Assembly (NCBI GenBank): GCA_963824935.1
Contig: CAWGRF010000012.1
Coordinates: forward strand, 124,001 to 188,000
DNA length: 64,000 nucleotides
Direction of reading: 5' to 3'
DNA from: JACCZX01 sp963824935
GTDB taxonomy: Bacteria > Pseudomonadota > Gammaproteobacteria > Burkholderiales > Burkholderiaceae_F
Shown: positions 1 through 7,827 of the stretch, one piece after another
How the letters are laid out: each line of letters starts with the position of its first letter
Numbering within the stretch: position 1 is the first letter of the stretch
The notes under the pieces: generated by a model
The model's database searches: none
Told to the model about the DNA's origin: nothing
What the model saw: only the letters and a program-made list of their open reading frames with translations
Position numbers and translations under genes: made by a program

Positions 1-25
1 ACGGTCTGAATACGGGGGTGCATAA

Positions 26-298
26 GTGAACAAGACAGAGTTGATCGACCATATCGCCAAACAAGCGGACATTTCAAAAGCAGCGGCGGGTCGGGCCCTT
101 GAGGCGATCGTTGGAGGAATACGCGGCAGCTTAAAAAGGGGCAACTCGGTTACGTTGGTCGGCTTCGGAACGTTCACCGTCAGCAGGCGGGCCGCGCGCA
201 CCGGGCGCAATCCGCGCACGAATGAGGCAATCAAGATCAAGGCGGCGAAGGTGCCGAAGTTCAGGCCCGGCAAAGCGCTGAAAGATTCGCTAAACTGA
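26..298 (+). CDS. hupB: HU family DNA-binding protein (beta subunit type)
   Basis: This 90-residue protein is a complete HU, a small homodimeric or heterodimeric nucleoid protein that bends DNA without sequence specificity. The usual family length is 90 residues. The N-terminal helices (MNKTELIDHIA) lead into the conserved VGFGTF turn near residues 45-51, and the beta-arm region contains the GRNPRT motif near residues 60-65. It ends in the typical KVPKFRPGKALKD segment. The start is a GTG at 26 with a GGGGG ribosome binding site at 14-18. In related genomes this gene follows lon and precedes two tRNAs and ppiD, and the same order is seen here on the right-hand side. The call is secure. Confidence 0.97.
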   Translation: MNKTELIDHIAKQADISKAAAGRALEAIVGGIRGSLKRGNSVTLVGFGTFTVSRRAARTGRNPRTNEAIKIKAAKVPKFRPGKALKDSLN

Positions 299-349
299 AC
301 GGTTTCCGAAGTCGATTGCTCGGCACGCTCGTTTAGAAGCCAAGGCTTC

Positions 350-425
350 GGGTGCTTAGCTCAGTTGGTAGAGCGGCGCCCTTACAAGGCGTAGGTCGGG
401 AGTTCGAGCCTCTCAGCACCCACCA
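350..425 (+). tRNA. tRNA-Val (anticodon TAC)
   Basis: The 7-bp acceptor stem GGGTGCT (350-356) pairs with AGCACCC (415-421), followed by discriminator A and an encoded CCA at 423-425. The anticodon loop CTTACAA gives anticodon TAC, for valine. The T-arm contains the standard GTTCGA sequence. A small hairpin (GAAGC CAAG GCTTC, 336-349) abuts the 5' end. Confidence 0.97.
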
Positions 426-457
426 ATTCCAGCAGTGACGACGGAACCGACGTTTAA

Positions 458-534
458 GGAGTGGTAGTTCAGTCGGTTAGAATACCGGCCTGTCACGCCG
501 GGGGTCGCGGGTTCGAGTCCCGTCCACTCCGCCA
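458..534 (+). tRNA. tRNA-Asp (anticodon GTC)
   Basis: The acceptor stem GGAGTGG (458-464) pairs with CCACTCC (524-530), followed by discriminator G and an encoded CCA at 532-534. The anticodon loop CTGTCAC gives GTC, for aspartate. It lies 32 nt after the tRNA-Val and is probably co-transcribed with it, ending at the terminator at 548-570. Confidence 0.97.
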
Positions 535-547
535 AACAGTTTAAAAA

Positions 548-570
548 GGCGAACGCGAGTTCGCCTTTTT
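548..570 (+). terminator. Rho-independent terminator after the tRNA pair
   Basis: A perfect 7-bp stem GGCGAAC (548-554) and GTTCGCC (559-565) closes a GCGA tetraloop of the stable GNRA class and is followed by five T residues (566-570). An A-run before the stem would make it partly bidirectional. It separates the tRNAs from ppiD, which starts 33 nt later. Confidence 0.88.
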
Positions 571-602
571 GCTTTTCCGAGTCACTTTCCGGGGCGCCTG
601 CC

Positions 603-2549
603 ATGTTCGACTCCATCCGCACACACCGTCGCTGGCTGATGTTCTTCATGCTGGTGCTGATCTTTCCGTCGTTCGTCTTCTTCGGAATTCAGGGCTACAA
701 CAGCTTCGTTGAAAAAGAAGGTGCCTTGGCTACCGTCGACGGAACGCCGATCACGCAACAGGAATATGACGCTGCGCTGCGCGATCGGATCGAACGCTTG
801 CGGCAAAGCTTTGGTGCCAATTTTGACGCGAAGCTGCTCGAAACGCCGGAAGCGCGGGCTGCCGTCCTCGATCAACTCGTGCTGGATCGCGCGCTTGCCA
901 ATGAAGCTCAACAGTCCAACATCGCCGTGACCACCGATCGATTGCGTGAATTCATCGCTGGTGTTCCGGCGTTTCAGCAAGACGGCAAATTCAGCTACGA
1001 CCGTTACAAAGCCTTCTTGGCATCACGCGGCCAGAGTGAAGCCGCGTTCGAGCAGAGTTTGCGTAACGACTTGCGCAAGCAAGCTTTCGTGCAGGCGGTC
1101 GTGGAATCGGTGATCGTTCCGAAGGAAGTCACCGATCGCATCGAGCGCATCTTGCTCGAACAGCGCGAGGTTCGTGCGCTGCGCTTTCCTGCCGAGCAGT
1201 TTGCGTCGAAGGTTTCGGTCACCGACGCGCAGATTGCAGAGTATTACCAGAGCAATCGCAGCCAGTTCACGACGCCGGAAAACGTCCGCATCGAGTACCT
1301 CGTGCTGTCCCCAGAAACGATCGCCGGTGCGGTCAGCGTCTCGGATGAAGCCATCAAGAACGCCTACGAGCAGAACAAGGCGCGCTACGCCACTGACGAG
1401 CAGCGTCGTGCCAGCCATATCCTGATTTCCACCGAAGGAACAGACAAGGCCGCTGCACGGAAAAAGGCGGACGAACTCTTGGCGCAGCTGAGAGCGAATC
1501 CAAAAGAATTTGCGCGGTTGGCGCGCGAAAACTCCAAGGATCCGGGCTCTGCAGCTCAAGGTGGTGACCTCGGCTTCTTCGGTCGCGGCATGATGGTCAA
1601 GCCATTCGAGGAAACTGCCTATCGGTTGAAGGAAGGCGAGATCAGCGACGTCGTCGAAACGGATTTCGGCTTTCACATTATCCGTGTGACGGAGATCAAG
1701 CCCGCTCAGGCGAAGCCGTTCGCCGAGGTGCGCGCAGAAATCGAGCGTGAGCTGAAAAACCAGCAGGCGCAGAAAGGCTTTACAGAAGCCGCCGATCAAT
1801 TCACCAACCTGGTGTACGAGCAGGCGGAATCGCTGCAGCCTGCGGCGGAGAAACTCAAGCTCAAGGTGCTCACCGCAGACAATCTGACGCGCAGCGGCTT
1901 GCCGCCGATGATCACGCCACGTGTCGTCGAGGCAATTTTCGCCGAAGATTCGCTGAAGAACCGGCGCAACACGCAGGCGATCGAAGTCGGTTCCAACGCC
2001 TTGGTGTCGGCACGCGTTCTGGAGCACCGGCCTGCATCCGTACAGCCGCTGGAAAAGGTGGCGCCGGAGATACGCAAGTTGCTCGAGCGGCGTGAAGCGG
2101 TTCGGCTGGCGCGAGAGGCCGGCGAGCAACGATTGGAAGCGCTGCGCAAGCAGCCGAGCGATGCTGGATTCTCGGCGCCTCAGTTGGTGTCGCGCCGGCA
2201 GCCGCAGGACCTATCGGCGGATGTGCTGACTGAAGTGCTAAGGACGCCTGCGGACAAGCTTCCCCAGTTCGTTGGCGCCGAGGTCGCCACTGATTTTCGC
2301 AAGGGCGGAGAGGCAGGTTATTTGATCGTGCAGGTGATTTCGGCCAAGCCGGGCGATGCGATACCGCCGGCGCAGCGCGAAGCGCAAACGCGTGCGATCA
2401 CGCAGCAAGCCGCCGCCGCCGCCGAGTTCGCGTATGCCGAGGGATTGAAAGCACGGCATAACGTCAAGATCCTGCGGCCGGACCTTCAGCGCAAGGCTGT
2501 TGACGCCGCGGAGAAAGAGCAGTGCGGCTGCGAAAGGCGCTACCTCTGA
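603..2549 (+). CDS. ppiD: PpiD-type periplasmic peptidyl-prolyl isomerase/chaperone
   Basis: This 648-residue protein is a membrane-anchored parvulin chaperone that assists proteins leaving the Sec translocon. A single membrane anchor lies near residues 11-31, with a short cytoplasmic N-terminus. It is followed by a SurA-like N-terminal chaperone region (about 35-160) and a parvulin domain near 264-365, with RASHILIS at its start, GGDLGFFGRG in the middle and FGFHIIRV at its end. Length matches the PpiD family (about 620-650). Position after HU and the tRNAs is the conserved betaproteobacterial order. The C-terminal tail (after residue 625) is rich in charged residues and has a CGC motif that I cannot assign. 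The catalytic activity of PpiD parvulin domains is often weak, so the chaperone role is better supported than isomerase activity. Confidence 0.93.
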   Translation: MFDSIRTHRRWLMFFMLVLIFPSFVFFGIQGYNSFVEKEGALATVDGTPITQQEYDAALRDRIERLRQSFGANFDAKLLETPEARAAVLDQLVLDRALANEAQQSNIAVTTDRLREFIAGVPAFQQDGKFSYDRYKAFLASRGQSEAAFEQSLRNDLRKQAFVQAVVESVIVPKEVTDRIERILLEQREVRALRFPAEQFASKVSVTDAQIAEYYQSNRSQFTTPENVRIEYLVLSPETIAGAVSVSDEAIKNAYEQNKARYATDEQRRASHILISTEGTDKAAARKKADELLAQLRANPKEFARLARENSKDPGSAAQGGDLGFFGRGMMVKPFEETAYRLKEGEISDVVETDFGFHIIRVTEIKPAQAKPFAEVRAEIERELKNQQAQKGFTEAADQFTNLVYEQAESLQPAAEKLKLKVLTADNLTRSGLPPMITPRVVEAIFAEDSLKNRRNTQAIEVGSNALVSARVLEHRPASVQPLEKVAPEIRKLLERREAVRLAREAGEQRLEALRKQPSDAGFSAPQLVSRRQPQDLSADVLTEVLRTPADKLPQFVGAEVATDFRKGGEAGYLIVQVISAKPGDAIPPAQREAQTRAITQQAAAAAEFAYAEGLKARHNVKILRPDLQRKAVDAAEKEQCGCERRYL

Positions 2550-2618
2550 TTCGAAGTCAAAGTAATTCCTGATCGATGATCGGTCGATTCAGACGCCAGT
2601 GGCGCACCAGTTCGTGCG

Positions 2619-3701
2619 TCAGCTCGCGAGCGCGCGCGCAGCGGTCTGAAAGTCGGCCATCGCATCGCTGTTGATGCGAACAACATCGGCACGCGACGCG
2701 CGCTCAAAGTTCCGGTCGATCGATTTTAGGTACGCCGGGTCGTAGTGCTCGACCAGCAAGCGTTCGACCATGCCGTCCCAGTCGTCGTCGTTCGCCAGCT
2801 TTTTCCAGTGCGCGATCGTCTGTCGCCCGTGCAATGCAACGAGGCAGTCGAGCTGCGCATTTAGCGCCTCGCGGTCGCGCTCGAAGTGACGATACTCATC
2901 TCGCAGCAATCGAATCCGCGCCTCGAGCGGAACCTCGAGGCGAACGCATTCGGACGCGCGCATTGCGGCGAGCAGCCGGTCCGGAACGCGCAGCTCGCCG
3001 ATCTTGCGGCTTTCGGATTCGACAAAGACAGTGCGTCCGGAATCGAACGAGCTCAGCGCGGACCAGATGCGCGTTTCGAACAGCTTTTGCGATGGCTGCG
3101 GCAGCGTCGGCAAGCCGCCGAGGACCGATCCGCGGTGATGCGCCAGCGCCTCTAGGTCGAGCACCTGGGCGCCGACCGCTGACAGCTGCTGCAGCAACCG
3201 GCTCTTGCCGCTGCCGGTGGTGCCGCAGACGACGCGAAGCCGAAGCCTTGCTGGAAACGTGGCGAGATCAGCCAGTACCTGTCGTCGATAGGCGCGATAA
3301 CCTCCTTCGAGCTGTCGCGCTTGCCAGCCCACGCGCACGAGGATGTGCGTCATCGCGCCGCTGCGATTGCCGCCGCGCCAGCAGTAGACGAGCGGCTGCC
3401 ACGTCTTGGGCTTAGAGTGAAATTCGGTTTCCAGATGGTGCGCGATGTTGCGCGTAACGTAGGCCGCCCCGCGTCGGCGCGCCTCGAACGACGATTGCTG
3501 CCGATCCATCGTGCCGACTTCGGCTCGCTCGGCATCGGTGAGCACCGGGCAGTTAATAGCACCCGGCAAGTGATCTGACGCGAACTCGGTTTCGCTGCGA
3601 ACGTCGATGATCGAATCGAAGCGTGCGAGGCGCATAAGCGCATCGGCAGCACCGATCACTGAACGCTCGGACCAGCCCGCGCTGTCGGCCGTCATCGCCA
3701 C
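2619..3701 (-). CDS. mnmH: tRNA 2-selenouridine synthase MnmH (SelU/YbbB)
   Basis: MnmH replaces sulfur by selenium in 5-substituted 2-thiouridine at the wobble position of tRNAs for Lys, Glu and Gln, using selenophosphate. The 360-residue protein has an N-terminal rhodanese domain with the active cysteine in VYCWRGGNRSG (Cys near residue 107) and a C-terminal P-loop domain with GTTGSGKSR near 160-168. Both hallmarks are intact and length matches the family (about 350-370). The start is GTG at 3701, or ATG at 3695 two codons later. It lies directly downstream of tesA, whose stop is 4 nt before the GTG, so the two are probably co-transcribed. Its presence implies that a selenophosphate synthetase (selD) exists elsewhere in the genome. 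Confidence 0.93.
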   Translation of the reverse strand: MAMTADSAGWSERSVIGAADALMRLARFDSIIDVRSETEFASDHLPGAINCPVLTDAERAEVGTMDRQQSSFEARRRGAAYVTRNIAHHLETEFHSKPKTWQPLVYCWRGGNRSGAMTHILVRVGWQARQLEGGYRAYRRQVLADLATFPARLRLRVVCGTTGSGKSRLLQQLSAVGAQVLDLEALAHHRGSVLGGLPTLPQPSQKLFETRIWSALSSFDSGRTVFVESESRKIGELRVPDRLLAAMRASECVRLEVPLEARIRLLRDEYRHFERDREALNAQLDCLVALHGRQTIAHWKKLANDDDWDGMVERLLVEHYDPAYLKSIDRNFERASRADVVRINSDAMADFQTAARALAS

Positions 3702-3705
3702 ACCG

Positions 3706-4407
3706 TCATCGTCCGGCCTGCGCAGTCGTCTTCGCTACGAGCAGCGGCTGCAGCACCGGCCAGACCGTTTCAAGAATTCTTCCCTGCGCCTGCGCACTCG
3801 GATGAATTCGATCGGCCTGAAAAAAGTCCGTCGAATCGGAAAAGCCCTCGAGCAAGAATGGCACGAGCGCCGTGTTGTACTGCTTGGCTACGCTCGCGAA
3901 TGCGGCGTAAAAGCGATCGGTGTACTCACGCCCGTAGTTCGGCGGTATGCGCATTCCCGCAAGCATCACTCGCGCGCCTGCGGCCTGGCTGGCGCGAGTC
4001 ATGGCCGACAAATTGTCCTCCATTCGGGCCACTGGCAGCCCGCGCAATCCATCGTTGCCGCCCAGCTCGATGATGACGATTGCCGGGCGATGCTGCTTCA
4101 GCAGCGCAGGCAATCGCGTACGACCACCGCTCGTAGTGTCTCCGCTGACGCTCGCATTCACGACCGTATAATTCGAACCGCTTTGCCGCAGCCGATTTGC
4201 AAGCAGCTGCACCCAGCCGCTGCCGCGCGCCAAACCGTACTCCGCTGACAGGCTGTCACCAACAACAAGAATGATCGGACGCGCATCGGACTTGCCAGTG
4301 CTCCTGCTTGATTGCGCCGTCGAGCTGGACGCCGATGCACTCGCCGCGAACGCGCACAGCGCGACCGCCATGACCGAACCAAGACGAATCAGAAAACTTC
4401 TGCGCAC
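3706..4407 (-). CDS. tesA: TesA-type periplasmic esterase/lysophospholipase (SGNH hydrolase)
   Basis: TesA hydrolyses acyl esters, lysophospholipids and acyl-CoA thioesters in the periplasm. The 233-residue protein has a Sec signal peptide ending near residues 25-28 (after ASASAS). The SGNH blocks are all present: GDSLS with the nucleophile at Ser52, SVSGDTTSGG near 86-95, GGND at 116-119 and DRIHP near 198-202, which carries the catalytic Asp and His. The start is GTG at 4407. It is divergent from the ybbA-type gene, as in many proteobacteria, but only 12 bp separate the two start codons. MnmH follows 4 nt after its stop. Confidence 0.92.
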   Translation of the reverse strand: MRRSFLIRLGSVMAVALCAFAASASASSSTAQSSRSTGKSDARPIILVVGDSLSAEYGLARGSGWVQLLANRLRQSGSNYTVVNASVSGDTTSGGRTRLPALLKQHRPAIVIIELGGNDGLRGLPVARMEDNLSAMTRASQAAGARVMLAGMRIPPNYGREYTDRFYAAFASVAKQYNTALVPFLLEGFSDSTDFFQADRIHPSAQAQGRILETVWPVLQPLLVAKTTAQAGR

Positions 4408-4419
4408 GGAGCCTAGGAA

Positions 4420-5127
4420 GTGAAGGAAATCGCGGTTGAAGCGCGCGATCTCAGCAAAATCGTGCAGGATGCCACCGGCAGTCTGACGATTCTGGATGAT
4501 ATCAATCTGGCCGTGGCGGCCGGCGAAACGGTCGCCATCGTCGGCGCCTCCGGATCGGGGAAATCAACATTACTCGGACTGCTGGCCGGCCTTGATGTTC
4601 CAACCGCCGGTTCGGTACACATCTTCGGCCAGGATCTGTTCGCGCTCGACGAAGACGGTCGCGCGGCTTTACGCGCGCAGCGGCTCGGGTTTGTGTTTCA
4701 GTCTTTCCAACTGCTGCCGCACTTGAACGCGCTCGAAAACGTTCTGCTTCCGCTCGAATTGACCGGCCGCTCGCCGGACGATGCATCGCCGCTCGATGCG
4801 GCACGCGCGCTGCTGAGCAGAGTCGGGTTAGGCGAGCGGCTGTCCCACTATCCGAAGTATCTGTCCGGAGGAGAGCAACAGCGCGTCGCGCTGGCACGCG
4901 CCTTCGTATTGCGACCGCCGCTGCTGCTGGCCGATGAGCCGACCGGCAGTCTCGATGCGCGCACCGGCGAAGCGGTGATCGAACTGATGTTTGAACTCAA
5001 TCGCGAGCGCGGATCGACATTGTTAATGGTGACGCACGATCCCGACATCGCTCGCCGCTGCAGCAGGCAGATCGAACTGCATGCCGGACGAGTGATCGAC
5101 GCCGCAGGTCAGCTAGTGGCGCCGTAA
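4420..5127 (+). CDS. ybbA: ABC transporter ATP-binding protein, YbbA/LolD-like
   Basis: This 235-residue ATPase belongs to the MacB/LolD-type ABC family. Walker A is GASGSGKST at 42-50, the signature LSGGEQQRV is near 148-156 and Walker B LLLADEPTGSLD is near 168-179, with the switch histidine in VTHDPD near 202. In relatives YbbA pairs with a large permease (YbbP). Here no permease follows, and the next gene is convergent and overlaps the last 19 bp. The ATPase is therefore an orphan in this window and its substrate is unknown. The start is GTG at 4420. LolD is an alternative family assignment, but divergence from tesA favours YbbA. Confidence 0.88.
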   Translation: MKEIAVEARDLSKIVQDATGSLTILDDINLAVAAGETVAIVGASGSGKSTLLGLLAGLDVPTAGSVHIFGQDLFALDEDGRAALRAQRLGFVFQSFQLLPHLNALENVLLPLELTGRSPDDASPLDAARALLSRVGLGERLSHYPKYLSGGEQQRVALARAFVLRPPLLLADEPTGSLDARTGEAVIELMFELNRERGSTLLMVTHDPDIARRCSRQIELHAGRVIDAAGQLVAP

Positions 5128-6566
5128 CTCGGCCGAGCGACCTTGGCCGCACGCGGTGCGATGTCGCCCGCCACCAGGCCTACGTCGCCGCAGTCGTCGA
5201 CGCTACGGCCATGCAGCCACGCTGCCGCCAGCGACGCCTGACGTGGGTCGAAGCCCTGCGCAAGCAATCCGCCAAGTAACCCCGCGAGCACATCGCCCGT
5301 CCCGGCCGTGGCGAGCGCAGGTCCACCGGTCGGATTGAGCGCGCACCGGCCATCCGTGCCCGCGATGACCGTGCCCGCGCCCTTCAGCACGACGATGCTT
5401 CGATAGCGAGCAGCCAGCTCGCGGGCTGACGCGATGCGATCGACCTGAGTGTCGTCGGCTGACGTCTCCATCAGACGCGCCGCTTCGAGCGGATGCGGGG
5501 TCAGCACCGTGATTGGACCGCGGGCAGCGAGGCATTCACCGAGCGCCGGACCCAGCGATAGCAAGTTGAGCGCGTCAGCATCGATAACCAACGAAGCGTC
5601 GCTGTCCAATGCCCATTGCAGCGCGCGCCGCGCCGAATCGTCGGTACCCAGGCCACAGCCGATAACGACGGACTGCAGATTCGCGATCGACGCATAGGGG
5701 CGAAACATCAATTCGGGCTGCAGTGGATCGACGCGAAACTCCGGTGCGCCGATGCAATCGACGTAAACGCGGCCGGCGCCGATCCGCAATGCGGCCCGCG
5801 CAGCCAGCAGCGCGGCGCCGACCATGCCGGTATTGCCGCCGACGATCAGCGCATTTCCGTAGTCTCCCTTGTGCGTGTTGCGCCGACGCGGTGCGACGAG
5901 CTGCGGGAAGTCGGATGGATCGGTCACCGCCAGTCGAGTCGACGGCGTTTCGACACCGAGCCGGTCGACGGTGACGAAACCTGCGGCGTCAATGCCGTCT
6001 CCCGTGTGCAAGCCTGGTTTGTCGCCGATGAATGTGATTGTTTCCGAGGCACGGATGCCTTCGACCCCGCCAACCCAGCTGCCGCGATCGGCATCTAGAC
6101 CGCTCGGCACGTCGATCGCAACAACGTGCGCTCGCTGCGCGTTAATCCATTGCGCGGCAGCGAGCACCGTACCTTGCAGCGGCCGCGTTTGCCCGATGCC
6201 GAGCAGTGCATCAACGATGACGTCGAAGCGTTGCGCGGTGGGAAAGTCTGTACGCGTTACACCGCCCGCCGTGCGCCACGCGGCACAGGCGTTACGCGCA
6301 TCATCGGTCACAGGTTCGGCAACTTGGAGGCAGAGCACATCATGGCGCGCGTTGCGCAATTCGCTCGCGGTGACGTAGCCGTCGCCACCGTTATTGCCCG
6401 GACCAGTGACGACGCATATCGAGAGTGGTTTCGTCGATTGCCGCGCGTTGATACGGGCTGCCGCCGCGGCGCCAGCGCGCGCCATCAGCGCTCCAGCGGG
6501 TAGGCCGCGCTGTGCGCTTTGCTCAATCGCGCGCAGCTCAGCAACCGTGTACAGCGGCGTTCCCAT
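5109..6566 (-). CDS. nnr: Bifunctional NAD(P)HX epimerase/ADP-dependent dehydratase
   Basis: This 485-residue enzyme repairs hydrated NADH and NADPH. The N-terminal YjeF_N epimerase domain (about 1-215) shows the GPGNNGGDGY motif near residues 54-63. The C-terminal ribokinase-like dehydratase (about 225-480) shows HKGDYGNALIVGG near its start, and TPHPLEAARL and GTGDVLAGLLGG near its end. Both halves are complete and length matches E. coli Nnr (about 515). It lies 4 nt downstream of the D-amino-acid dehydrogenase gene and is probably the last gene of that operon. Its 3' end overlaps the convergent ATPase gene by 19 bp. Confidence 0.93.
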   Translation of the reverse strand: MGTPLYTVAELRAIEQSAQRGLPAGALMARAGAAAAARINARQSTKPLSICVVTGPGNNGGDGYVTASELRNARHDVLCLQVAEPVTDDARNACAAWRTAGGVTRTDFPTAQRFDVIVDALLGIGQTRPLQGTVLAAAQWINAQRAHVVAIDVPSGLDADRGSWVGGVEGIRASETITFIGDKPGLHTGDGIDAAGFVTVDRLGVETPSTRLAVTDPSDFPQLVAPRRRNTHKGDYGNALIVGGNTGMVGAALLAARAALRIGAGRVYVDCIGAPEFRVDPLQPELMFRPYASIANLQSVVIGCGLGTDDSARRALQWALDSDASLVIDADALNLLSLGPALGECLAARGPITVLTPHPLEAARLMETSADDTQVDRIASARELAARYRSIVVLKGAGTVIAGTDGRCALNPTGGPALATAGTGDVLAGLLGGLLAQGFDPRQASLAAAWLHGRSVDDCGDVGLVAGDIAPRAAKVARPSYGATS

Positions 6567-6570
6567 GAAC

Positions 6571-7827
6571 TCAAGCGCCGCGCGCGTAGCGGTCCAGCGT
6601 TAGACCGTCAAGATCGATCGCCGGCGCTCTGCCTGCGATCACGTCGGCCAGCACGCGCGCCGAACCGCACGCCATCATCCAGCCGGTCGAGCCATGCCCT
6701 GCGTTGACAAACAGATTCGCGATCGGAGTCTTGCCCAACACCGGTGGCCCGTCGGGCAACATCGGCCGCGCACCGATCCAGAAACGTGATTTCGCATACG
6801 ACGCCGCGTACGGAAACCAGTCCTGTGCGACCTTCAGCAACGTGCGCAGTGCGCTGTCGCGCAGCTCCATGCCACGCGTGCCGAGTTCTGCGGTGCCGGC
6901 GATTCTCACGCGGTTGCCCATCCGTGTGATCGCGACCTTGTATGCCTCATCCATCACGCTGATATACGGCGCATGCTCGAACGCGGTGATGGCGGCGGTT
7001 GCCGAGTATCCCTTGACCGGCTGCATCGGCAGACGAATGCGGAGCGGCCGCAACAACGCGACACTGCTGATACCACCCGCGATGACAAATGCATCCGCGT
7101 TGATGTCTCCCTTATCGGTTCGCAGCCCGGTGATTCGCTGCTGCTCACGCTGCAGGCGTTGCGCAGTCACATTAAAACGAAACTCGACTCCGTCGCGGAT
7201 CGCGATGTCCTTTAACTGCTGCGCGAAGAATGCACAGTTGCCTGTTTCATCGCCGGGCAAATGAAGCGCTCCAGCAAGCGGCGTTGCAGCATGCAACGCC
7301 GGCTCGATCGAGCGCGCCTGCTCAGGGGTCAGCAGCGCGTGCGCCACGCCGAGCTCGTCCAGCATCTTGCGCGCGATCGCTGAACGCTCGATCTCCTTTT
7401 CGGCGCGAAACAGCTGCAGATAGCCGGTCGTTTGCTCGTAGTCGAGCTGATGCAGCTCGCGCAGCGCGCGCAGCTCGGATTGACTGTAAAACGCAAGCCG
7501 CTGCATGCGCGCCTTGTTCCGCTTAAAACGTTCGAGCCTGCATTCGCGAAGCCAGCGCGCAATCCAACGCCACAGCGCCGGATCGAGCGACGGCCGAAAT
7601 ATGATCGGTGCTTCGGCGCGAAACAGATATGCGAGAACCTTGCCGGGCATTCCAGGCTGCGCCCACGGTGCGACATACGATGGCGCCATTACACCAGCGT
7701 TGGCAAAGCTGGTTTCCTGCGCGACACCGGAGCGTCGCTCGACGACGACGACATCGTGGCCGTCGCGGCGCAGGTTGTATGCGGTAGTCACGCCAATGAT
7801 GCCGGCGCCAATCACGACTATGCGCAT
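6571..7827 (-). CDS. dadA: D-amino-acid dehydrogenase (FAD-dependent, DadA family)
   Basis: DadA oxidises D-amino acids to 2-oxo acids and ammonia, passing electrons from FAD to the respiratory chain at the inner membrane. The 418-residue protein starts with a Rossmann FAD-binding motif (VVIGAGIIGVTTAY, residues 4-17) and an acidic strand end (VVVVERR). The C-terminal FAD_DAO segment has GHGSTGWMMACGSARV. Length matches the family (about 415-435). It overlaps the TRAP large permease gene by 10 bp and precedes nnr by 4 nt, so transport and oxidation are probably co-expressed. Specificity among amino acids cannot be read from sequence; a related glycine or imino-acid oxidase activity is possible. 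Confidence 0.88.
   Translation of the reverse strand: MRIVVIGAGIIGVTTAYNLRRDGHDVVVVERRSGVAQETSFANAGVMAPSYVAPWAQPGMPGKVLAYLFRAEAPIIFRPSLDPALWRWIARWLRECRLERFKRNKARMQRLAFYSQSELRALRELHQLDYEQTTGYLQLFRAEKEIERSAIARKMLDELGVAHALLTPEQARSIEPALHAATPLAGALHLPGDETGNCAFFAQQLKDIAIRDGVEFRFNVTAQRLQREQQRITGLRTDKGDINADAFVIAGGISSVALLRPLRIRLPMQPVKGYSATAAITAFEHAPYISVMDEAYKVAITRMGNRVRIAGTAELGTRGMELRDSALRTLLKVAQDWFPYAASYAKSRFWIGARPMLPDGPPVLGKTPIANLFVNAGHGSTGWMMACGSARVLADVIAGRAPAIDLDGLTLDRYARGA

Noticed and set aside
350..534. tRNA genes as an integration site for a mobile element
   Set aside because: Both tRNAs are complete, no repeat of their 3' ends was seen and no integrase is nearby. The order matches the normal chromosome.
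1023..2129. 368-codon minus-strand frame opposite ppiD
   Set aside because: It is a shadow of ppiD in high-GC DNA, with no recognisable domain or ribosome binding site.
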